Assembly (NCBI GenBank): GCA_045805345.1
Contig: JBJMLK010000100.1
Span: 1-22,639 of the forward strand
Reading direction: 5' to 3'
DNA: 22,639 nt
Origin: AC-37 sp045805345
Lineage (GTDB): Bacteria; Actinomycetota; Thermoleophilia; Solirubrobacterales; Thermoleophilaceae
Each line of letters opens with the position of its first letter. Position 1 is the first letter of the stretch. The notes under the pieces are model-generated. The model made no database searches. It was not told the origin of the DNA and saw only the letters and a program-made list of their open reading frames with translations. Position numbers and translations under genes: made by a program. Shown piece after piece: positions 1 through 6,882 of this stretch.

Positions 1-1
1 C

Positions 2-472
2 GGGCGGAACGCCTACGTGGCCAACGGCGGCACCTACAGCGGCGGCAGCTACATCAACTACGACCTCAGGCAGTTCTCGATCGACACGGCCGGGCGCCTG
101 CACGCGAAGGCGCCCCCGGCCGTCGCCGCCGACGACTACCCGGCGGCCGTCATCGTGGCGCCGGACCAGAGCCCGCGCGCCGCGTTCAAGGTCGCGCCCG
201 CCGGTGTTCGCAAGAAGCAGTTCGACGCGACGGGATCGAACGACCCGGACGGCCGCGTGACGCGCTACTTCTGGCGCTTCGGCGACGGAACAGCCCCGCG
301 CGTGGCCGGCCCCAAGCCGATCCACAGGTACGCGCACGCGGGCACGTACACGGTCACCCTGACGGTCGGTGACGACGCCGGCTGCTCCATCGCGGAGGTC
401 TGGACCGGCCGGACGGCTTACTGCGGCGGCAATCGGACCGCCCTGGCTCGCCACCGGGTCACCGTCAAGTAG
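2..472 (+). CDS. C-terminal part of a secreted beta-propeller / PKD-domain protein (5' end outside window)
   Basis: The reading frame is open from the left edge (frame of base 2), so the gene is cut by the window; the GTG at 17 is internal to it. The first ~30 visible residues (NAYVANGG..., YDLRQFSID) look like the last blade of a YVTN/lactonase-type beta-propeller. The remainder is one PKD domain: a Phe-Asp-Ala-Thr-Gly-Ser strand, the DPDGRV turn, WRFGDGT, and the closing HRYAHAGTYTVTLTV motif. A pair of cysteines (in AGCS and AYCGG) follows the FGDG core and may form a disulfide. PKD domains are extracellular Ig-like folds used for carbohydrate or protein contact, so the product is probably exported; the signal peptide would lie outside the window. 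The domain call is firm, the role is unknown. Confidence 0.8.
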   Translation, partial: GRNAYVANGGTYSGGSYINYDLRQFSIDTAGRLHAKAPPAVAADDYPAAVIVAPDQSPRAAFKVAPAGVRKKQFDATGSNDPDGRVTRYFWRFGDGTAPRVAGPKPIHRYAHAGTYTVTLTVGDDAGCSIAEVWTGRTAYCGGNRTALARHRVTVK

Positions 473-540
473 CCCGGCGACCCGGCGCGGGGCCGGCCCA
501 GAGCCGTGGCTCGGTGAGCGAGTCGGGAATACTGCGATCG

Positions 541-939
541 GTGTCCCGGGGAAATGCCGAGAGCGTGCGCGCGGCCATCGACGCGTTCAATCGGCGCGAC
601 GGGGCCGCCTTCGGGAGGCTGCTCGCCGGCGACGCCGAGATCGTGCCGGTGCGCGCGGCCCTGGAGGGGACGGTCTACCGTGGTCCCGATGCGGCCGCCC
701 AGTACTGCGCAGCGGTCGAGGAGAGCTGGGAGGACCTGACCTGGGAGCTCGAGGAGATCAGGGACGAGGGGGACCTGGTGCTCGCGCTGGGAAGGATTCG
801 GGGGTCGGGGCGGGGCAGCCGCGCCGGCATCGACGCTCGCGGGGGCTGGCTCGTCCGCTTCCGCGACGGGCTGATACGAAGCTTCCGCACCTACCCCGAC
901 CGCGCCGACGCGCTCGAGGCCGCGGGACTGGCGGACTAG
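541..939 (+). CDS. SnoaL/NTF2-like domain protein
   Basis: About 132 residues, the usual length of a single-domain NTF2-like fold. The start MSRGNAESVRAAIDAFNRRD has the form typical of this family (short Met-Ser-x-x-Asn lead, then an alpha-helix ending in FNRxD), which is why I prefer GTG 541; an in-frame GTG at 514 would add nine residues but has no clear ribosome binding site. The rest shows GDAEIVPV, an EGTVYRGPDA loop, and a closing beta-strand pair GGWLVRFRDGLIRSFRTYPDRADALEAAGL, all typical of SnoaL_2-type proteins. The family includes isomerases, cyclases and many proteins with no known ligand, so no reaction is assigned. It stands alone and converges with the Rieske gene, 13 bases away. 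Confidence 0.7.
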   Translation: MSRGNAESVRAAIDAFNRRDGAAFGRLLAGDAEIVPVRAALEGTVYRGPDAAAQYCAAVEESWEDLTWELEEIRDEGDLVLALGRIRGSGRGSRAGIDARGGWLVRFRDGLIRSFRTYPDRADALEAAGLAD

Positions 940-952
940 GCGCCGCGCTCGT

Positions 953-1735
953 TCAGTCGCCGGACGGCAGCCTGACCTCGATGCGCCCGCCGTTCTCGCG
1001 CGCCTCGTAGGCCGGCTGCACCGCCGTGGCCGGGCCGCGCACCACGGCGCCGTCGCGGACGTCGAACCGCGAGCCGTGGCACGGACAGGTCACGACGTGG
1101 CCCTCGATCTCGCCCTCGCTGAGCGAGCAGCCGCGATGCGAGCAGCGGTCGTGGATCGCGTGCACGCCGTCGCGGTGCCGCACCAGCAGCACCGGCGTGT
1201 CGTCGGCGACCCGGGAGACGAGCTGCCCGTCGGGCAGGTCCGCGGCGTCGGCCACGGCCGTCCAGTCGCCCGGGCCGGGGTCGAACGCCGTCTGGTTCGG
1301 CCCCACGCCGCGCGTGAACGACATGTGTCCCCCGAGCAGACCGCCCACGGCGAGCGCCCCGTTGCTCGCTCCGGCCAGCGCGCGTCCGGCCGCCGGCGAT
1401 CCGCGCCGCCGCGCGAGCAGCGACCCCGCGGCGAGCGCCAGGGCCGACACGTTCACGGCGGCGTGCACCAGGCCCACGCGCCGGACGCGCTCGTCCGCCG
1501 GCTCGCTGTCGGCCCAGTCGCCCGCTCCGGTCACCGCAGTCGGCAGCGCGGCGAGCAGCCCTATCTGGAGCAGTCGCTCCGAGGCCTCGTCGCTGTCGCG
1601 CGCGGTGAGGTCGAGCAGCGACGCGCTCAGGAACGAGCCGATCACGACATCGGTCAGCGGCGGGTGGACGGCGTGACCCAGCCACGTCCCACTCAGCGCG
1701 TCCTTGACCGCACCCGGCCCGACCAGCCCGCGCAC
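953..1735 (-). CDS. DUF2231 membrane domain fused to a Rieske [2Fe-2S] domain
   Basis: The N-terminal half carries the DUF2231 signature (GTWLGHAVHPPLTDVVIGSF) and several hydrophobic helices, so it is probably membrane-embedded. The C-terminal half is a Rieske domain: C198-S-H200-R-G-C203 and C217-P-C219-H220 give the two Cys and two His cluster ligands plus the extra C203/C219 disulfide pair of high-potential Rieske proteins, followed by the GSRFDVRDGAVVRGPA fold motif. It likely passes electrons at the membrane; the partner is unknown. Start is uncertain: GTG 1735 has GGAAAG just upstream, but the frame stays open and family-like (AFAETIERVGALDGAGKAL...) for 33 codons further back to the FKBP stop codon, with no ATG, GTG or TTG in it and only a CTG at 1816. 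The true protein may therefore be longer. It lies directly downstream of the FKBP gene in the same frame. Confidence 0.85.
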   Translation of the reverse strand: MRGLVGPGAVKDALSGTWLGHAVHPPLTDVVIGSFLSASLLDLTARDSDEASERLLQIGLLAALPTAVTGAGDWADSEPADERVRRVGLVHAAVNVSALALAAGSLLARRRGSPAAGRALAGASNGALAVGGLLGGHMSFTRGVGPNQTAFDPGPGDWTAVADAADLPDGQLVSRVADDTPVLLVRHRDGVHAIHDRCSHRGCSLSEGEIEGHVVTCPCHGSRFDVRDGAVVRGPATAVQPAYEARENGGRIEVRLPSGD

Positions 1736-1834
1736 CGTCTTTCCGAGCGCCTTGCCGGCGCCGTCGAGCGCCCCGACCCGCTCGATCGTCTCGGCGAACG
1801 CACGCGTTGCTCGCAGAGCCGGCGTCGGGTCTCC

Positions 1835-2410
1835 CTACTTGACCTTCAGCAGGTCCACGTCGAAGACCAGCGTCTCGTTCGGGCCGATCGTCGGCGGCTG
1901 GCCCTGCGGACCGTAGGCCAGGTCGGGCGGGATCACCAGCTGCCGGCGGCCGCCTTCGCGCATGCCCTTGATGCCCTTGTCCCAGCCGGGGATCACCATC
2001 CCCGCGCCGAGCTTGAACTTGAACGGCTCGCGCCCCCACGAGGTGTCGAACTCCTCGCCGGTGGAGAACGTGACGCCGACGTACTGCATCGTCAGCGAGC
2101 TGCCGTCCTTCGCCACCGCCCCCTTGCCCTTCACGATGTCGCGCTTGACGAGCTTGGCGGGCGGGTTGCCCTTCGGCTTGGCGATCGGCGGCTTCTTGCC
2201 CAGCTTCTCCTCGCCCGGAGTCGGGGGCAGCGGCTTCGAGGGACCGGCTGGCTTGGGCTCCGGGGTGGTCGAGCTGGACGCCGCCGGCGCGTTCGAGTCC
2301 GGGATCGCCGCGGTCTTGTCGCCGCCGCTCCCGCAGCCCGCGACGGCGACCGCCATGGCGAACGCCACAGCGATGGCGACCCCGAGGGCCCGGCGCTCCA
2401 CAACCCGCAT
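1835..2410 (-). CDS. FKBP-type peptidyl-prolyl cis-trans isomerase, lipoprotein
   Basis: Peptidyl-prolyl isomerase predicted to sit on the outer face of the cytoplasmic membrane. Residues 1-25 form a signal peptide ending in the lipobox VAGC. A Pro/Ser/Lys-rich linker of ~60 residues follows, then one FKBP domain of ~105 residues with the expected core: QYVGVTFSTGEEFDTSW, FKFKLGAGMVIPGWDKGIKGM, RRQLVIPPDLAYG and the closing LVFDVDLLKVK. The hydrophobic pocket residues (Tyr, Phe, Asp, Val-Ile, Trp, Tyr) are present, so it should be active. I chose the ATG at 2410 because it places a short basic n-region before the hydrophobic stretch; an in-frame GTG at 2422 adds four residues. It is 33 bases downstream of the GGDEF/HD-GYP gene and ends 99 bases before the Rieske GTG start. 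Confidence 0.92.
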   Translation of the reverse strand: MRVVERRALGVAIAVAFAMAVAVAGCGSGGDKTAAIPDSNAPAASSSTTPEPKPAGPSKPLPPTPGEEKLGKKPPIAKPKGNPPAKLVKRDIVKGKGAVAKDGSSLTMQYVGVTFSTGEEFDTSWGREPFKFKLGAGMVIPGWDKGIKGMREGGRRQLVIPPDLAYGPQGQPPTIGPNETLVFDVDLLKVK

Positions 2411-2443
2411 CACCCGCGGCACTCTATCCGGGCGGGCGCGCGC

Positions 2444-5113
2444 TTAGGTGGCGACTTCGACGCGGTTCGCGAGCACATCGAGCGCGCCGCTGCGGATGAG
2501 CGCCACCAGAGCGTCGACCACCTGCGCGTCGAACTGCGCCCCGGCGCAGCGCTCGAGCTCGGCGATCGCCTCGTCGGCGTCGATGCCGGAGCGGTACGGG
2601 CGGTCCGAGGTCATGGCCTCGAACGAATCGGCCACGAAGAGGATCCGCGCCTCGAGAGGGATGTCCGCGCCCGCCAGGCCGTCCGGGTAGCCGCGGCCGT
2701 CGACGCGCTCGTGGTGGCCGCGCACCCAGCGTGCCTCCGCCGCCAGTCCGGCGTGGGCGAGCATCTGCGCGCCGGCGGCCGAGTGCCCGCGCACGATCGC
2801 GAACTCGCGGTCGTCCAGCGGCCCCGGCTTGTCGAGGATCTCGGCGGGCACGGACACCTTGCCCACGTCGTGCAGGAGCGCGGCGCGGCGCAGCATGATC
2901 ACGCGGTCGGCATCGAGGCCCATCGCCTTGCCGATCGCCGCCGAGTACGCGGCCACGGTCTGCGAGTGGGCGCGGGTGCGAAGGTTGCCCGCGTCGAGCA
3001 TCTGGACGACCCCGTAGAGGTGCTGGAGCGAGCGCGGCTCGTCGACGCCGTCCGGGCGCTCGGTGACCTCGCCGGCGACCGCACAGAGGTCCTTGCCGTG
3101 GTGCTTGCACCAGTACAGCGCCGCGTCGGCGCGGCGGTGCAGCTCGGTCAGCTCGACGCCGTCCTCGGGCGCCGTCGCCACGCCGGCGCTCACCGTCACG
3201 CAGCGGCCGCTCACCAGCTCGGCGCGGCCCACCGCCACGCGAATGCGATCTGCCACGAGCAGCGCGTCGACCTGCGCCGTCTCCGGCAGCAGCAGCCCGA
3301 ACTCCTCGCCGCCGAGCCGCGCGAAGGTGTCCATCGGCCGAACCGCGCCGGCGATGGCCTCGCCGAGCCCGCACAGCACCTGGTCGCCCGCGGCGTGACC
3401 GAGGCTGTCGTTCACGCCCTTGAAGTCGTCGATGTCGATGAGCACGAGCGACGCGGGTGAGCCATTGCGGCGCGTCCGTGCGAGCTCCTTGCCGACCGCC
3501 TCGAGGAAGTAACGGCGGTTGTACAGACCGGTGAGCGGGTCACGGATGGCCTGCTCGAGCCGGTCGCTGTAGTCGCGCGCGTGCTGGATCGCGACCGCCA
3601 GCTCGTCCACGAGCAGGCCCAGGAGGCCTAGCTCGTCGTCGAGGAACGGGTCCGAGTCCGCGCGCATGAGCGTTACCGCTCCGAGCGTGTCTCGGCGGGT
3701 GGTGAGCGGCAGGCGAACGATCGTGCGGCCGCCGCGCGCGAGCACCTGATGCGGCGGAGCCGGCAGCTTGTCCATCCGGTCCGTCCACGCGTGCTCGCTG
3801 TACCAGTCGCCGTGCGCGGCGCGCAGCTCGAGGCGCCCGTCGTCGACCGTGCACAGGGCCGAGCTCGACGCGCGCGCCGCGGCGTGGAGCACGCCCAGCG
3901 ACCGCCGCACGATCGGGTCCTCCTCGAGCGTCTGGGTCATGGTGGTCGCGAGGCCCGTGAGCGCCTCCAGCTGCTCGTTGCGCTTCACCGCGTCGTTGCG
4001 GAGCGCCCGCTCACGCGCCACGGCCAGCCGGTTGTCGAGCAGCAGGTAGGCCTGCCGTCCGAACGCGATGCAGAGCGCGATCACGAAGCACGCTCCGAAG
4101 TAGCCGAGGCCCCATGGGCTCAGGTTGCCCGACAGCGAGAGCGGGACGGCCACGCCCGGGAACGCGAGGATCACCGCGAGCGGGAAGACGACCCGGACGA
4201 GCACCCAGTTGCGGCCCATCGCCTCCTCGGGCTCCTCCTCGACCCCGGCACCGCGCGGCTCCTCGTCGGCGGCGTAGGCGCAGCTGAAGCCGGCAATCGC
4301 CCACAGGAGCGCCGTGGCGCTCTGACTGATGTGCGGACCGGCCGCGGAGAGGGTGACGAAGGCGTCGCCGATCGCCACGCTGGTGGTCGTCACGACCAGC
4401 GCCCAACCCACCCGGCGGTGGCTGCGCTCGCGACGGATGACCGCCGCGAAGCTGGCGAAGAGAACCGCCGTGAGGTCGAGCAGGAAGACCAGTGTGAGCA
4501 CGGCGTCGCCATGCACGAGGCCGGGGATGGCGACGAAGTACGCGGACAGCGCCGTGATGAGCAGGAGGAGCAGGGCGGCGTCCACGACGCGCTCGAGGCG
4601 CGCGCCGGTCGAGCTCACTCGCACGAGCCGCCACATCGAGGCGACGAGGCACGCCGAGGCGGCGAACCCGAGGTAGAAGCCCGAGCGGGCGAACGACCCT
4701 GTGGCGGGGGCCAGGACGGTGACCGCCGAGGCGAGGCTGCCGAGCGAGGCCGCGGCGCACATCAGCCACCAGACGAGCCTTCGCCCGGCCCGTGCGCCGG
4801 CCGCGGCCTTCGCGGCGCGCGTGGCTCCGAACAGCAGCAGCACCAGCGGCACCGCGAACGCGAGCGATCCCACGCGCATTCCGACCAGCGGAAGGACCAC
4901 CGGCCAGATCACGAAGACCGCGAACAGGCCGGTCACGTCGGGGCTCTTGGACGGCGGCACCACGCCGTGGGACGACGAGTCGTACTCCACGACCTCGGAG
5001 GCGGTGGCGGCACGCATGGGCGAGCCGCACCGCTTACACGCCGGAGGCATGACGGTGGACGATGTCGCGGCGCGGGACCACCCGCAGAACGCGCAGTGGT
5101 GATAGCCCTCCAC
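2444..5113 (-). CDS. Membrane protein with zinc ribbon, GAF, GGDEF and HD-GYP domains (bifunctional c-di-GMP enzyme)
   Basis: About 889 residues. C7-x2-C10 and C26-x2-C29 form an N-terminal zinc ribbon. Roughly ten hydrophobic helices follow (residues ~58-350), then a helical linker and a GAF-like domain (~375-515). The GGDEF domain (~525-690) has an intact GGEEF at 601-605, the DPLTGLYNRRYF lead motif and an RxxD inhibitory site exactly five residues before it, so it should make c-di-GMP and be feedback-inhibited. The HD-GYP domain (~695-885) has H748-D749-V-G-K and HHERVDGRGYP starting at 800, so it should also degrade c-di-GMP. Both halves being intact suggests a switchable enzyme tuned by the ribbon, membrane or GAF input. 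Start is GTG 5113, with no strong Shine-Dalgarno; it is supported because it includes the whole ribbon. FKBP follows 33 bases downstream. Confidence 0.93.
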   Translation of the reverse strand: MEGYHHCAFCGWSRAATSSTVMPPACKRCGSPMRAATASEVVEYDSSSHGVVPPSKSPDVTGLFAVFVIWPVVLPLVGMRVGSLAFAVPLVLLLFGATRAAKAAAGARAGRRLVWWLMCAAASLGSLASAVTVLAPATGSFARSGFYLGFAASACLVASMWRLVRVSSTGARLERVVDAALLLLLITALSAYFVAIPGLVHGDAVLTLVFLLDLTAVLFASFAAVIRRERSHRRVGWALVVTTTSVAIGDAFVTLSAAGPHISQSATALLWAIAGFSCAYAADEEPRGAGVEEEPEEAMGRNWVLVRVVFPLAVILAFPGVAVPLSLSGNLSPWGLGYFGACFVIALCIAFGRQAYLLLDNRLAVARERALRNDAVKRNEQLEALTGLATTMTQTLEEDPIVRRSLGVLHAAARASSSALCTVDDGRLELRAAHGDWYSEHAWTDRMDKLPAPPHQVLARGGRTIVRLPLTTRRDTLGAVTLMRADSDPFLDDELGLLGLLVDELAVAIQHARDYSDRLEQAIRDPLTGLYNRRYFLEAVGKELARTRRNGSPASLVLIDIDDFKGVNDSLGHAAGDQVLCGLGEAIAGAVRPMDTFARLGGEEFGLLLPETAQVDALLVADRIRVAVGRAELVSGRCVTVSAGVATAPEDGVELTELHRRADAALYWCKHHGKDLCAVAGEVTERPDGVDEPRSLQHLYGVVQMLDAGNLRTRAHSQTVAAYSAAIGKAMGLDADRVIMLRRAALLHDVGKVSVPAEILDKPGPLDDREFAIVRGHSAAGAQMLAHAGLAAEARWVRGHHERVDGRGYPDGLAGADIPLEARILFVADSFEAMTSDRPYRSGIDADEAIAELERCAGAQFDAQVVDALVALIRSGALDVLANRVEVAT

Positions 5114-5157
5114 GGAGGGGTTATCGAGCGGGAACCTGGCGCGCTTGAGCGCTGAGG

Positions 5158-6075
5158 TCAGCCGCCCGACGCCAGGTGAAGCGGGTCGCCCTGCTTGCCG
5201 TAGGCCAGCGGCGGGTCGCCGTCGGCCACGATCCGCGAGCCGTTCCAGGTGTAGCGGACCGTCTTCTTCGAAGATGGGCAGCAGAACGGGTCGTCGCCCT
5301 GGAAGTTCCCGTACCTGACCGCGATGGCGTCGCCGTCACTCGACATCGACAGGTGGATCGCCAGCCGGTCGCTGGCCCAGCCCAGGAACTTGTCGCCGCG
5401 GAACAGCAGCACGGCCTGTCCGGTGCCGTCGCCGGAGTCGGCGAGCACCGCGCCGAAGCCCGTGATCTGCGACCCGTCGGCGGCGGTGACGGTCGCTCCG
5501 GGGCCCTCGACCTTGAGCACGCGCTTCCCGAGCTGCGGCTGCACGACGTAGGTGCGGCGCGCGTACATGTCCGCGTCGGCGGCCGACGGCCGCTCGGGCG
5601 ACGGCTCCGGCGGCGCGTCCGAGGCCGCCGGGGTGGTGTCGCACGGGGTGCCCAACCGCGGAACCTGCGGCTGGAACGGTGGCCGCTCGTCGAACGAGAG
5701 CCGAGTGGTCGTGTAGTAGGAGACCGCCCTGCAGCGCTCCAGGTCGGTGGCCACGAGCTTGCCGTGGACCGTCGTCTGCGTGGTGTGCGGGGCGGGGTTG
5801 AACACGAACGTCGCGCTCGCGGTCGCCGTGTCCTGGCCCCAGTCCTTCCAGTGCAGGTCCTTCGCCACGAGGTCGCCGTTCGCGCTGAACGCGAAGTCCG
5901 GCGGCTGCTCCGAGCGCTTGCCGAGCACGTCGACCATGAACGCCGGCGTGGTCGACGTGCCGCCGTTCCTCACCGTCTCGGTCACGGTCTTGGTGCCGCC
6001 ACCGCCGCAGCCGGCGGCCACCAGGCAGGCGGCGACGAACGCGATCGCGAGCCGAGCGGGGGCCACGTCGCGCAC
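5158..6075 (-). CDS. LppP/LprE-like lipoprotein
   Basis: A GTG start gives a signal peptide with the lipobox VAAGC followed by a GGGGTKTVTETV linker; an alternative GTG at 6066 would only shorten the n-region. The C-terminal ~110 residues resemble the mycobacterial LppP/LprE family: AVLLFRGDKFLGWASD, then a strand region and VRYGNFQGDDPFCCPSSKKTVRYTWNG, with the typical adjacent Cys-Cys. A further Cys pair lies in the middle (ERCRAV, GTPCDTT). The middle ~40 residues are Pro/Ser/Glu-rich and probably disordered. The family has no firmly assigned biochemical function; this protein should be anchored on the outer face of the membrane. It is 24 bases downstream of the small pilin-like lipoprotein gene and likely shares its transcript. 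Confidence 0.75.
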   Translation of the reverse strand: MRDVAPARLAIAFVAACLVAAGCGGGGTKTVTETVRNGGTSTTPAFMVDVLGKRSEQPPDFAFSANGDLVAKDLHWKDWGQDTATASATFVFNPAPHTTQTTVHGKLVATDLERCRAVSYYTTTRLSFDERPPFQPQVPRLGTPCDTTPAASDAPPEPSPERPSAADADMYARRTYVVQPQLGKRVLKVEGPGATVTAADGSQITGFGAVLADSGDGTGQAVLLFRGDKFLGWASDRLAIHLSMSSDGDAIAVRYGNFQGDDPFCCPSSKKTVRYTWNGSRIVADGDPPLAYGKQGDPLHLASGG

Positions 6076-6099
6076 CCTAACCTGAGCGCACCGGGCGCT

Positions 6100-6537
6100 C
6101 TACCAGGGCCCGCCCGCCTCGCAGCCGCCGTCGCCGGGCTTGTCGCAGCTGCGCTCCAGCTGCCCGTCGTCGCCCTTGGTCACCTCGAAGCTCGTGCCCG
6201 ACTCCGAATGCGCGACCACGGTGTACCCGGCCGTGCTCGCCTGCTTCACCTCGGCCTGCCCGGGTCCCGAGCCCATGGGCTCCGTCACGCCCTCCGGCTT
6301 CTTGCACGCCGAGTAGTCCTGCTGGTCGACGAAGCACGCCTCAACGGCTGTTACGAGGATGCGCGCCTCGGCCTTCGCGCCGGCGTCCTGCCGCGCCGCG
6401 TCCGCGCCGGCCGCGGCGGCCTGTGGCGCGACGGGCGGCTTGTAGGCGCTGGTGCGGTTCGATTTGTCGCCGCCGCCGCACCCCGCGGCGACGAGCGCCA
6501 GCGCCACTGCTGGCACGGCGAGCTTTCCCTGCTTCAT
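6100..6537 (-). CDS. Small lipoprotein with a type IV pilin-like head domain
   Basis: 145 residues: MKQGKLAVPAVALALVAAGC is a clear lipoprotein signal with Cys20 as the lipid site, followed by a Lys/Pro/Ala linker. From about residue 50 the sequence reads like the soluble head of an actinobacterial type IV pilin: AKAEARILVTAVEACFVDQ, DYSAC, then GYTVVAHSESGTSFEVTK, a polar turn, RSCDKPGDGGC and a terminal Gly-Gly-Pro-Trp. The Cys pairs fit the pilin disulfide loop. What is missing is the prepilin leader and the long hydrophobic N-terminal helix needed to pack into a filament; a lipobox is there instead. I infer a lipid-anchored pilin-fold protein rather than a pilus subunit. Its start faces the gas vesicle operon across a 345-bp control region. 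Confidence 0.65.
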   Translation of the reverse strand: MKQGKLAVPAVALALVAAGCGGGDKSNRTSAYKPPVAPQAAAAGADAARQDAGAKAEARILVTAVEACFVDQQDYSACKKPEGVTEPMGSGPGQAEVKQASTAGYTVVAHSESGTSFEVTKGDDGQLERSCDKPGDGGCEAGGPW

Positions 6538-6882
6538 GGGCCCCTGCCTCTCGAGATGTCGGTTGGCTACGGGGGCGAAGCTTCTCGTTCGGCGGTCGGG
6601 TTCCTCCGGCTGGTTGCCTCCTTCGAGTTAACGCACGCTCAACCTCAACATCGCCCGCTCCGGAGAGTTACAGAGGCATACCCCTACGCGCTGACCCGGC
6701 GGTGCCGGCGACGCGCGGCGCGCGCCTCCAGGAGGGGCGCGCGCACCGCGCGCACCAGACGGGAGCCTACCGCCTGGCGCAATATAAAAGCCCTGCAAAT
6801 CGCCACATTTGCGGTTTTGTGGCGTCACTCCCCGGGCACAGGATCCTCACCCCTACGAAGGAAGCTCGGGAAGGAGGGTCAC
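6538..6882. promoter_or_regulatory. Divergent control region between the pilin-like lipoprotein and the gas vesicle operon
   Basis: 345 bases without a convincing gene. It contains the most AT-rich stretch in its neighbourhood (6781-6820), with TATAAA at 6783-6788 as a possible -10 box but no recognisable -35 at the usual distance. It also holds two interlocking inverted repeats (6795-6824), a GC-rich imperfect hairpin around 6716-6746, and GGGTAT on the minus strand (6683-6678) that could belong to a stress-sigma type -10 for the leftward gene. The strong ribosome binding site AAGGAGGG at 6871-6878 sits five bases before the ATG of the SRPBCC gene. The assignment as a shared promoter region rests on gene orientation; individual boxes are weak. 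Confidence 0.55.
6795..6824 (+). repeat. Two interlocking inverted repeats in the gas vesicle operon leader
   Basis: GCAAAT (6795-6800) and ATTTGC (6807-6812) form a perfect 6-bp inverted repeat with a 6-base spacer. CGCCACA (6801-6807) and TGTGGCG (6818-6824) form a perfect 7-bp inverted repeat with a 10-base spacer. The spacer of the first is the left arm of the second, so as RNA the two hairpins exclude each other; as DNA they could be operator half-sites just downstream of the TATAAA-like box. Both readings are inference. The repeats themselves are read directly. Confidence 0.6.

Noticed and set aside
1076..3460. A 794-codon rightward frame opposite the Rieske, FKBP and GGDEF/HD-GYP genes.
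   Set aside because: The opposite strand carries clear catalytic motifs throughout; this frame has none.
6716..6746. GC-rich imperfect hairpin taken at first for a terminator.
   Set aside because: It lies between divergent starts, so no transcript is expected to end there, and no T-run follows.
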